A stretch of DNA of 5,348 nucleotides from Candidatus Komeilibacteria bacterium (GCA_030591905.1 JAUVAE010000052.1:1-5348); one strand, 5' to 3'; counted from the stretch's first letter, positions 1-5,195 are shown. Numbers and translations: made by a program. Notes: generated from the sequence alone by a model not told the origin.

Positions 1-9
1 AAATAAAAA

Positions 10-372
10 TTATTTTTTAATTACTTTTCTAAGTCTCTTTTTATAATTTCTAAGGTAATAAAGTTTTGCTTTTCTAGACTTTATTTTTCCTTTTACTTCA
101 ATTTTACTTATCAACGGAGACTTCAAAGGAAATATTTTTTCAACACCAATACCACCGGATTCTTTTCTAACAGTAATAGTAGCTCCGATTTCATTACCAT
201 GTTTATGAGCCAAAACAATTCCCTCAAAAACTTGAATTCTCTGTTTTTCTTCACCTTTAGAATTCTTTTCTTTGATTGTTTCATGAACTCTGACAATATC
301 ACCTGGTTGAATATCTACAATATCATCAGTTTTCTCATCAGTTTTAATCTGATTCTTATCTTCTTTTTTCAT
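10..372 (-). CDS. rplS: 50S ribosomal protein L19
   Basis: This is large-subunit ribosomal protein L19, which in bacteria sits near the interface with the 30S subunit. The 120-residue product has the family hallmarks in order: a DIQPGDIVRVHE segment (about 20-31), IQVFEGIVLAHK (46-57), a TVRKESGGIGVEKIFPLKSP core (67-86), IEVKGKI, and the RKAKLYYLR signature near the C-terminus. Length is normal for L19. A charged N-terminal tail of about 18 residues (MKKEDKNQIKTDEKTDD) precedes the conserved domain; the ATG at 372 is the only good start. No Shine-Dalgarno sequence is visible upstream. The gene follows an apparent leader of about 180 nt behind a good promoter (560-588), unusual for such compact DNA. 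Its downstream neighbour lies outside the window. The family call is secure. Confidence 0.97.
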   Translation of the reverse strand: MKKEDKNQIKTDEKTDDIVDIQPGDIVRVHETIKEKNSKGEEKQRIQVFEGIVLAHKHGNEIGATITVRKESGGIGVEKIFPLKSPLISKIEVKGKIKSRKAKLYYLRNYKKRLRKVIKK

Positions 373-417
373 AAAATTAAATTTAAATTTGTTACAAGTT
401 TATATGGGTTTACTAAA

Positions 418-441
418 AAGTTTATAAATATTTATAAACTT
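418..441 (-). promoter_or_regulatory. Perfect 24-bp AT palindrome in the rplS leader, attenuator-like
   Basis: The 24 bases are a perfect inverted repeat with half-site AAGTTTATAAAT. Read on the minus strand, toward rplS, the palindrome ends in CTT and runs directly into further T residues (CTTTTTAG), the layout of a weak intrinsic terminator. It lies 46 bp upstream of the rplS start, inside the predicted leader. It could be a transcription attenuator, a protein-binding operator or an RNA-stabilising hairpin. The stem is nearly all A-U, so a strong terminator is unlikely. The palindrome is seen; any function is inference. Confidence 0.45.
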
Positions 442-490
442 AATATATTTACCAAAGTTTCTAAACAAATCATGGAAAATAAACCCAATA

Positions 491-554
491 CTAGCTCCTC
501 GGTTCGGAAATATAAAAGCCACGCTTTGATATTTCTCTCACACTACGTCGCTAG
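491..554 (-). other. Structured GC-richer element at the 5' end of the rplS leader
   Basis: This 64-bp island is clearly richer in GC than its flanks. On the minus strand it starts with CTAGC (554-550) and ends with GCTAG (495-491), closing a domain. Inside is a 12-bp stem with one mismatch (534-523 against 519-508) around a 3-nt loop, and a large asymmetric internal loop (GACGTAGTGTGAGAG facing CCGAACCGAGGA). The predicted rplS transcription start (about 552-554) falls at its 5' edge, so it could be a ribosomal-protein leader RNA. Alternatively it is a dispersed palindromic repeat, because CTCGGTTCGG at 498-507 nearly matches CTCGATTCGG in the insertion at 2677-2715. I do not recognise a named RNA family. 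Confidence 0.4.
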
Positions 555-559
555 ATAAA

Positions 560-588
560 ATACTAACCGAAAAAAGACTTTAAGTCAA
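560..588 (-). promoter_or_regulatory. Sigma-70-like promoter for rplS
   Basis: On the minus strand, TTGACT (588-583, five of six bases match the -35 consensus) is followed after 17 bp by TAGTAT (565-560, four of six -10 bases). Predicted transcription starts near 552-554, giving rplS a leader of about 180 nt. It is divergent from the 599-627 promoter, with the two -35 boxes only 10 bp apart. Confidence 0.5.
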
Positions 589-598
589 GGGTTTTGGC

Positions 599-627
599 TT
601 GTTTAGATAAAAATTAAAAAGTATAAT
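599..627 (+). promoter_or_regulatory. Sigma-70-like promoter for the PAP2 phosphatase pair
   Basis: TTGTTT at 599-604 and a perfect TATAAT at 622-627 are separated by 17 bp. Transcription would start near 634, about 29 nt before the ATG at 663. A 6-bp inverted repeat, AAGTAT (619-624) and ATACTT (635-640), overlaps the -10 box and could be an operator. A second TATAAT at 646-651 lacks a matching -35 box. Confidence 0.55.
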
Positions 628-662
628 ATAAAAGATACTTCTATATATAATTTCAGAAAAAT

Positions 663-1505
663 ATGCAAATAAAAAAATATTGGAATCAATCAATTACAAA
701 TAAATTAATAATTATAATTGGAATTGTCTGGGCATCACTAGCAATTCTTTTTGCCTTTTATGATCTAAATATTTCAAAAGCTGTTGTTAATCAAAATTCA
801 ATTTTTGGAAAATTCTTTGCTAATTTTGGAGAATTACCAGGTTTATTTGTTGGATTGATTTCTTTCTTTATTCTTAGTGTTAATATCAAAACCTCAAATA
901 AAATTTTAAAATATTTATTTCTTTTGATTATTTGGATTCTAACAACTATACTATCACTTTATTTCATCGCTATTTTATTAAGAATATTAAATCTACCTCT
1001 AGATTTTCTATCTCATCTTGGATATATTCCTCTTTTATCTGCTGGGATGCTAACAGTTTTAGGAATGTGGATATTTCAAACAAAAATAAAAACATTCTCA
1101 ATAAAAAACATAAGTATAGCTAAAATTGGTGCTACACTACTTTCAGTATCTTTTATTATTGTCCAAATTCTTAAAACATATTGGGGAAGAATAAGATTCC
1201 AAGATTTAGCAATAGGATATTCAAATTTTACGCCTTGGTACTCGCCTCAAGGCAATACTGGCGGACATTCCTTTCCATCTGGACATACTATGTTTGCTTT
1301 AATAACATTAGCTCTGATTTTATTAGTTCTAAATCAAAAAAAATGGAAAAAAATAACAGTAATAACTATTGTTATTATTTGGGGACTTTTAGTTCCAATC
1401 AGTAGGGTAATTATCGGGGCTCATTATGCATCAGATGTTTTATTCTCTGGAGGATTAACAATTATGTTATTTTTATTCTTGTATAAAAAATATTACCAAA
1501 ATTAA
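663..1505 (+). CDS. PAP2-family membrane phosphatase
   Basis: This is an integral membrane acid phosphatase of the PAP2 superfamily. Relatives dephosphorylate lipid phosphates such as undecaprenyl pyrophosphate, phosphatidate or phosphatidylglycerol phosphate; which one applies here cannot be told. All three catalytic motifs are visible in the 280-residue product: K171-x6-R178 (C1, followed by Phe instead of the usual Pro), P205-S-G-H208 (C2), and S247-R248-x5-H254-x3-D258 (C3, the nucleophilic His and its Asp partner). About seven or eight hydrophobic helices are present, near 15-33, 58-75, 83-108, 117-138, 153-170, 209-224, 231-247 and 259-274. It is longer than minimal PAP2 enzymes because of the N-terminal helices. 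The ATG at 663 follows a good promoter; no Shine-Dalgarno sequence is seen. The next gene starts 1 bp after its stop, suggesting co-transcription. In this context a lipid-carrier recycling role is plausible but inferred. Confidence 0.93.
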   Translation: MQIKKYWNQSITNKLIIIIGIVWASLAILFAFYDLNISKAVVNQNSIFGKFFANFGELPGLFVGLISFFILSVNIKTSNKILKYLFLLIIWILTTILSLYFIAILLRILNLPLDFLSHLGYIPLLSAGMLTVLGMWIFQTKIKTFSIKNISIAKIGATLLSVSFIIVQILKTYWGRIRFQDLAIGYSNFTPWYSPQGNTGGHSFPSGHTMFALITLALILLVLNQKKWKKITVITIVIIWGLLVPISRVIIGAHYASDVLFSGGLTIMLFLFLYKKYYQN

Positions 1506-1506
1506 T

Positions 1507-2067
1507 ATGAGAAAATACATATTCATCTTTTTATTACTCCTTTTACTTCCTGCAGTGAGTCTAGCTTGGGATGATTGTCCTTATGGAGAAGTAGATGATC
1601 CTCATCCAGGAAAATGTAGCAGATACATCGATACTGATAATGATCAAATATGCGACCTTTCTCAACTGGCACCAGAAAATAGAATTGCCAGGGTAATAAA
1701 AACAGAAGAAAAAATAATAGAATTAGAATTAACAAATAACAATAAAAAAATGACTTATCATCTCGTGCCAATTTCCCTATTTTTAATCATTTTATACGCC
1801 ATTAGTCGTATATTATTGAAAAAAAAAATAATAAACATTATTACTCATAAAAAAATCTGGAACATACTATTATTAATTACTTTCCTTATCTCTGGAATTT
1901 TAGGTATTTTATTAATAATCAAAATTAATTTTAATATCACAACTCCCTCTCGATTTAATTCTCTATTTTGGCACGTTGAAGTTGGTATAGCCATGTTTGT
2001 TATTTGTGTATTTCATGTTATCGAACGTTGGTATTATTTTAAAAATATTTTTAAGATTAAAAAATAA
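1507..2067 (+). CDS. Exported membrane protein with Cys/Asp-rich motif and His-bearing helices (DUF4405-like C-terminus)
   Basis: I cannot assign a function. The 186-residue product begins with a clear signal sequence (MRK, then a Leu-rich core, likely cleaved after A20 in VSLA). A short extracytoplasmic segment follows with three Cys residues (C24, C37, C49), a DCPYGEVDDPHPGKC stretch, and an Asp-rich loop D42-T-D-N-D-Q-I-C-D50 resembling calcium-binding thrombospondin type 3 or EF-hand loops. A polar stretch leads to three predicted membrane helices (about 86-103, 116-140, 154-173). The last carries H156 and H170, 14 residues apart and ending in a HVIERWYYFK stretch; H114 precedes helix 2. 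This resembles small membrane haem-binding domains such as DUF4405, from memory rather than from a search. It is 1 bp downstream of the PAP2 gene and is followed by a terminator, so the two form a two-gene unit. A redox role is only a guess. Confidence 0.8.
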   Translation: MRKYIFIFLLLLLLPAVSLAWDDCPYGEVDDPHPGKCSRYIDTDNDQICDLSQLAPENRIARVIKTEEKIIELELTNNNKKMTYHLVPISLFLIILYAISRILLKKKIINIITHKKIWNILLLITFLISGILGILLIIKINFNITTPSRFNSLFWHVEVGIAMFVICVFHVIERWYYFKNIFKIKK

Positions 2068-2076
2068 ATCAAAATA

Positions 2077-2103
2077 AAAAATCCCTTCTTAAAAGGGATT
2101 TTT
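2077..2103. terminator. Bidirectional intrinsic terminator
   Basis: An 11-bp stem (2077-2087 with 2093-2103) contains the core TCCCTT/AAGGGA around a 5-nt loop. A-runs on one side and T-runs on the other mean it reads as a rho-independent terminator on both strands. It lies between convergent genes ending at 2067 (plus) and 2119 (minus), exactly where a shared terminator is expected. Confidence 0.88.
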
Positions 2104-2118
2104 AAATACTTAAACGAA

Positions 2119-2910
2119 TTATTTTATATTTTTTGAATACAATTTTCTAGCTAGCTCTAAATCTTCTTTAGTATTAATTCCCATCAACTCAAAACCATCA
2201 TCAATAACAAAAGAATTAATCTTTATATTTTGTTCATGAGCTAAATTAACTAAATCAGTTAGATAATATTCTTTTTGATTATTATTACTTTTAATTTTAT
2301 CTAAATTCTGCCAAAGCCATTCATCCTTAATGCAATAAATTGCTGGATTAAGCTCAGTAACTTTTTTTTCTTCCTCACTAGCATCTTTAAATTCAACAAT
2401 TTTTGCAATTTCATTCTCCTCTCTTATAATCCTGCCAAAATGTGAATAAATACTATGTATTCCTTCAAAATCTGGTAATTTTAGGGTGACCATCGTCAAA
2501 ATAGAATTTTTGTCTTGATGCATCTTAATGATATCTTGAATCGTATCAAAAGAAATAAAAGGTACGTCTCCGTATAAAATCAAATGACTATTATATTTAT
2601 TTTTTAAACTATCCTCACATTGTTGAACGGCATGTCCAGTTCCTAATTGTTCTTTTTGCCAAACAAAATTATATTTACCTCCCTCATCTCGATTCGGCAA
2701 TCGAGCCGAAGCGGATAATTTATCTATAACGCTTTGACCTTCATAACCAACAACAACAGAAACTGAATCAGAACATTCAGTTTTGTTTACAGTCTTCAAT
2801 AAATTCTCAATTAAAGACTCTCCATTCAGTTGAGTTAAAACTTTAGGCTGGTAGTGATTCATCCTAGTTCCTTTACCGGCTGCTAAAATTATTATACTAA
2901 TTTTTTTCAT
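2119..2910 (-). CDS. Sugar-nucleotide pyrophosphorylase, GlmU N-terminal-domain-like
   Basis: This is a cytoplasmic nucleotidyltransferase resembling the uridylyltransferase half of GlmU, which joins UTP and N-acetylglucosamine 1-phosphate into UDP-GlcNAc for cell-wall and glycan synthesis. Visible motifs: the nucleotide loop LAAGKGTRM (9-17), K23 in PKVL, QLGTGHAVQ (88-96), the metal-site YGDVP (113-117, D115), GRI (159-161), E173 in VEFKDA, NPAIYC (188-193), KEYYLTDLV (213-221), and N246 in GINTKED. At 263 residues it stops before the left-handed beta-helix acetyltransferase domain of full GlmU (about 450 residues), so acetylation must be done elsewhere or the sugar substrate differs. Residues 66-78 (SASARLPNRDEGG) form an insertion relative to E. 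coli GlmU, encoded by a GC-rich palindromic 39-mer. It starts 3 bp after pilT, probably in one operon. Sugar specificity is inferred. Confidence 0.88.
   Translation of the reverse strand: MKKISIIILAAGKGTRMNHYQPKVLTQLNGESLIENLLKTVNKTECSDSVSVVVGYEGQSVIDKLSASARLPNRDEGGKYNFVWQKEQLGTGHAVQQCEDSLKNKYNSHLILYGDVPFISFDTIQDIIKMHQDKNSILTMVTLKLPDFEGIHSIYSHFGRIIREENEIAKIVEFKDASEEEKKVTELNPAIYCIKDEWLWQNLDKIKSNNNQKEYYLTDLVNLAHEQNIKINSFVIDDGFELMGINTKEDLELARKLYSKNIK
2677..2715 (-). repeat. In-frame GC-rich palindromic insertion inside the nucleotidyltransferase gene
   Basis: This 39-bp segment is about 59% GC (23 of 39) in a gene nearer 30%. It holds two overlapping inverted repeats: TTCGGC/GCCGAA (2693-2698 and 2705-2710) and TCGATT/AATCGA (2689-2694 and 2699-2704). 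Its length is a multiple of three and it encodes SASARLPNRDEGG, where E. coli GlmU has only a short loop between the sheet preceding it and the QLGTGHA motif. The pattern resembles the coding palindromic elements known from Rickettsia (RPEs). That it is a mobile repeat is inference from a single copy here. Insertion borders are approximate. Confidence 0.5.
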
Positions 2911-2913
2911 AAT

Positions 2914-3951
2914 TTATTCAAAAACTTCACTTACTAAAAAAGATTGAGCTACTTTCTCGTCTATTAATTCCTGATCATACATTAATTTTATTGATTGATT
3001 CATGGTAATCATTCCATGCTCGGCACTGGTCTGCATAACAGTTTTTATTTGAGGTATTTTATTTTCTCTAATAATATTAGAAACTGCTGGTGTATTAATT
3101 AATATTTCTCTAGCTGCTATCAATCCTCCACCTTTTTTAGGTAAAAGCTGTTGAGCAATGACTGCCTTTAAAACCATAGAAAATTGGAGTCTAACCTGCT
3201 CTTGTTGATAAGGTGGAAATACATCAACTATTCTATCAATAACTTGAGAAGCATTAGGAGTATGCAAAGTTGCTAATACTAAATGTCCTGTCTCTGCTAG
3301 CGTCAAAGTTAAAGCTATAGTTTCCAAATCTCTCATCTCGCCAACCATGATTACATCTGGATCTTGCCGTAAAACATGTTTCAATCCAGCAGCGAAAGTA
3401 ACCATATCTGAACCTAATTGTCTTTGCACAACCACACTCTTACTTTTTGGAAATAAATACTCAATAGGATCTTCCAAAGTAATAATTGAAACTTCTCTAG
3501 TTTCGTTAATATGATTAATCATTGCTGCTAAACTAGTTGATTTACCACATCCTGTCGGACCAGTTACTAATATTAAACCCTGCTTCTCTTTTATTAATCT
3601 TTGGGTAGTCTCTCCTAAACCAAGTTGTTCTAAGCTTGGGATATCTTTACTGATAACTCGGGCCACTAAACCAACATTATCTTTTTCCCAAAACAAATTA
3701 ACTCTGAATCTTCCTATATTATTAATTTCATAAGAAAGATCTAGCTCTTTCTCTTCTTGAAATTTCTTTTTTTGATGGGCTGTTAAAATACTCTCAATCA
3801 TTCTCTTAGCCTCTGAAGCAATAAGTACTGGAAATTCTTCCAAATGTTTAATAACAGTGTTCACTCTTAAAATAGGACGATGTCCGACGACTAAATGTAA
3901 ATCAGAAGCTTTTTTTTCAACAGAAATTGTTAATAATTTATTTATCTCCAT
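2914..3951 (-). CDS. pilT: Type IV pilus retraction ATPase PilT
   Basis: PilT is the hexameric cytoplasmic ATPase that drives pilin disassembly and pilus retraction, powering twitching and DNA uptake. The 345-residue product matches the usual PilT length (about 344). In order: an N-terminal PAS-like domain with KKASDLHL (13-20), Walker A GPTGCGKS (131-138), the Asp box ITLEDPIEY (157-165), the Walker B region DVIMVGEMRD (199-208, catalytic E205), and the His box TGHLVLATLHT (221-231, H223 and H230). The C-terminal PAVSNIIREN (288-297) stands where PilT has its AIRNLIRE retraction motif, favouring PilT over the PilB or GspE extension ATPases. No other pilus gene is in the window; the downstream partner is the pyrophosphorylase, 3 bp away. 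The ATG at 3951 has no Shine-Dalgarno sequence but lies shortly after a weak promoter. Confidence 0.96.
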   Translation of the reverse strand: MEINKLLTISVEKKASDLHLVVGHRPILRVNTVIKHLEEFPVLIASEAKRMIESILTAHQKKKFQEEKELDLSYEINNIGRFRVNLFWEKDNVGLVARVISKDIPSLEQLGLGETTQRLIKEKQGLILVTGPTGCGKSTSLAAMINHINETREVSIITLEDPIEYLFPKSKSVVVQRQLGSDMVTFAAGLKHVLRQDPDVIMVGEMRDLETIALTLTLAETGHLVLATLHTPNASQVIDRIVDVFPPYQQEQVRLQFSMVLKAVIAQQLLPKKGGGLIAAREILINTPAVSNIIRENKIPQIKTVMQTSAEHGMITMNQSIKLMYDQELIDEKVAQSFLVSEVFE

Positions 3952-3967
3952 AAAACTTATTTTTATT

Positions 3968-3996
3968 TTTATACTTTTTACTATTTAAGTTTACCA
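3968..3996 (-). promoter_or_regulatory. Weak candidate promoter for pilT and the pyrophosphorylase
   Basis: On the minus strand, TGGTAA (3996-3991) and TATAAA (3973-3968) are 17 bp apart. Only the -10 box is good; the -35 matches three of six bases. Transcription would start around 3961, leaving about 10 nt before the pilT ATG at 3951. In AT-rich DNA such matches arise easily. The rest of the gap 3952-4055 shows no convincing terminator. Confidence 0.3.
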
Positions 3997-4055
3997 TTAT
4001 TAAAGAGAATTGAAAATCAAAAAATATCTTTAATTATATTATGAATATATACCCG

Positions 4056-4871
4056 TTATCCTTTTTTCTTATCCATTAAAAACTTAACGATAGACACTGT
4101 TGATCTATGTTTTTGAGGAGGATACCAATCTTGAAATTTTATCAATGGATATTTTTGATGTTTCTTAAAAATATATTTTTCATTCTTATTCCAATTTCTA
4201 ATAACTTTTTGAGGATTTGAAAAATCTATTTTTTGCTCATAATCAATTAAGGAACGATTAAGATAAAGAAAACCCTCGGGATATTTCTGAGAAATTCTTA
4301 AAGTGAATTCCCAGTCTTCCCAAAAATCCATTTTCTCATCCCAATTTCCAACTTTTTTAATAATCTCTTTTCTATGAACCAAAGTATTAGTATCAATTAA
4401 AATTTTTCTCTGCCAAAGTCTTTTTAAGTCAAAATATTTTCCATGATTAGTAATTTCATCTCTGAGAACTTTTTCTTTTCCATTTTTTTCAATTATTTTT
4501 AAACGATAATTTTTCTTAGCAAAAATTACTACTTTTTCTGGAAAATCTTTAAACGCTTTTAAATAAGATTCTAAAAAATCTTCATACCATCTATTATCAC
4601 TATCCAAATAAGCAATATACTGCCCTTTAGCTTTTTTCAATCCATAATTACGGGCATGAGAAGCTCCTTTATTTTGCTTTAATTTAAAGTACTTTATACG
4701 AGGATCAGTAAAAATACTCATTAATTCTTCTGTTTTATCAGTAGAGGAGTCATCTATTATTAATAATTCAAAAAAAGGATATGTTTGAGATAAAACCGAA
4801 TTAATAGCCCGCCACAGTAAGTGACACCTATTATAGGTAGGAATTATTATTGAAAATACTGTTTTTCCCAT
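4056..4871 (-). CDS. Family 2 glycosyltransferase (GT-A fold)
   Basis: This is a glycosyltransferase that likely moves a sugar from a nucleotide-sugar donor onto a glycan or lipid-linked acceptor at the cytoplasmic membrane face. The 271-residue product begins MGKTVFSIIIPTYNR, the standard GT2 N-terminus, followed by the nucleotide-binding IIDDSS (38-43), NKGASHARNYGLKKAKGQYIAYLD (67-90), the metal-binding D90-S-D92 motif, and a W-E185-D186-W-E motif that supplies the probable catalytic base. There is no membrane segment, and the C-terminus is Lys-rich. A longer frame back to a TTG at 4955 exists, but its 28 extra residues are not GT2-like and lie over DnaA-box-like sites and a candidate promoter, so the ATG at 4871 is preferred. 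Donor and acceptor are unknown. Upstream is the putative origin; pilT lies downstream after about 100 bp. Confidence 0.92.
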   Translation of the reverse strand: MGKTVFSIIIPTYNRCHLLWRAINSVLSQTYPFFELLIIDDSSTDKTEELMSIFTDPRIKYFKLKQNKGASHARNYGLKKAKGQYIAYLDSDNRWYEDFLESYLKAFKDFPEKVVIFAKKNYRLKIIEKNGKEKVLRDEITNHGKYFDLKRLWQRKILIDTNTLVHRKEIIKKVGNWDEKMDFWEDWEFTLRISQKYPEGFLYLNRSLIDYEQKIDFSNPQKVIRNWNKNEKYIFKKHQKYPLIKFQDWYPPQKHRSTVSIVKFLMDKKKG

Positions 4872-4925
4872 AAAAATATACTTATTTATAATAAAAACAC
4901 ACTTTTTCTCTACTTTGTCCACAGA

Positions 4926-4955
4926 CTTATACACAAACTGTTGATAAATTGACAA
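4926..4955 (-). promoter_or_regulatory. Sigma-70-like promoter for the glycosyltransferase, overlapping DnaA-like boxes
   Basis: On the minus strand TTGTCA (4955-4950, five of six -35 bases) and TATAAG (4931-4926, five of six -10 bases) are 18 bp apart. This would start a transcript near 4918, about 47 nt before the ATG at 4871. The DnaA-like boxes at 4927-4935 and 4939-4947 lie within it, so DnaA binding could repress the gene. Confidence 0.45.
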
Positions 4956-5098
4956 TTTTTCTTAAAATTATCAAAATATTGGTAAAAATAAGCTAAAAAT
5001 AACTAATATTACTATAAAAAATGCTTTTTTAGGCTAAAATTACTAAAAAGACTCCATTTTTTGATAAAATTACCCAAAAATTACACTTCTCATCTTTT
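4948..5098. other. AT-rich core, possible DNA unwinding element
   Basis: About 29 of 151 bases are G or C. No coding frame of interest is seen. Short direct repeats of the form TAAAATTAC (5035-5043 and 5065-5073, 30 bp apart), with looser variants (TAAAATTA at 4963-4970, AAAATTAC at 5077-5084), give it a repetitive look typical of origin unwinding regions. DnaA-trio motifs could not be placed with confidence. Confidence 0.4.
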
Positions 5099-5150
5099 TT
5101 ATCCCCAGAATTATCCCCAGTTATACCCATTACCGAGTAAAACTATAAAC

Positions 5151-5195
5151 AAATTGTTCCTACGTGCCTGCCTGCCAGTAGGTGGGGAACAATTT
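5151..5195. repeat. GC-rich hairpin between inverted repeats, possible tRNA terminator or disrupted parS
   Basis: AAATTGTTCC (5151-5160) and GGAACAATTT (5186-5195) are perfect 10-bp inverted repeats. Between them is a GC-rich stretch with CCTGCCTGCC (5167-5176) that can pair with 5180-5186 using G-U pairs, or CCTAC (5159-5163) with GTAGG (5178-5182). It lies just downstream of the minus-strand tRNA and could terminate it, although the T-run after it on that strand is poor (GTTTATAG); the plus-strand side is more T-rich. The 11-mer CAAATTGTTCC at 5150-5160 is identical to 5317-5327, the left arm of the intact parS. Confidence 0.5.

Larger units (their letters stand above)
4915..5129. other. 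Candidate replication origin (oriC): two DnaA-box clusters around an AT-rich core
   Basis: This gene-free stretch has two groups of DnaA-box-like 9-mers. The left group is TTGTCCACA (4915-4923, plus), TTATACACA (4927-4935, plus; perfect match to TTATNCACA) and TTATCAACA (4947-4939, minus). The right group is TTATCCCCA (5099-5107), TTATCCCCA (5111-5119) and TTATACCCA (5121-5129), all plus and spaced 12 and 10 bp. Between them, 4948-5098 is about 19% GC and could be the unwinding element; TAAAATTAC recurs at 5035-5043 and 5065-5073. A parS-type site lies about 190 bp to the right. Five of the six boxes have one mismatch or more, and no dnaA gene is in view, so this is a prediction. Confidence 0.55.

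Noticed and set aside
199..558. Open frame of 119 codons on the plus strand.
   Set aside because: It overlaps rplS antisense and then runs through the leader and promoter region; the composition is low-complexity Phe/Ile/Asn with no family motif.
491..586. Possible tmRNA or tRNA-like gene, because of a GGTTCGGAAAT stretch resembling a T-arm.
   Set aside because: No acceptor stem, CCA end or matching T-stem could be found on either strand.
932..1405. Two plus-strand open frames (932-1123 and 1181-1405) inside the PAP2 gene.
   Set aside because: They are alternative-frame shadows of a gene with all catalytic motifs intact.
1523..1771. Minus-strand open frame of 82 codons opposite the signal-peptide protein.
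   Set aside because: It is antisense to a well-supported coding region and shows only hydrophobic low-complexity sequence.
4020..4055. Possible terminator after the glycosyltransferase (ATATT/AATAT repeats).
   Set aside because: The stem is only about 5 A-T pairs with a long loop, which is not distinguishable from background in AT-rich DNA.
4872..4955. N-terminal extension of the glycosyltransferase from a TTG codon.
   Set aside because: The GT2 fold starts at the ATG at 4871; the extra 28 codons cover a promoter -35 box and DnaA-like sites.
4948..5098. Short AT-rich direct repeats considered as a CRISPR array or iteron set.
   Set aside because: Repeats are only 8-9 bp, imperfect and unevenly spaced, with no spacers or cas genes.
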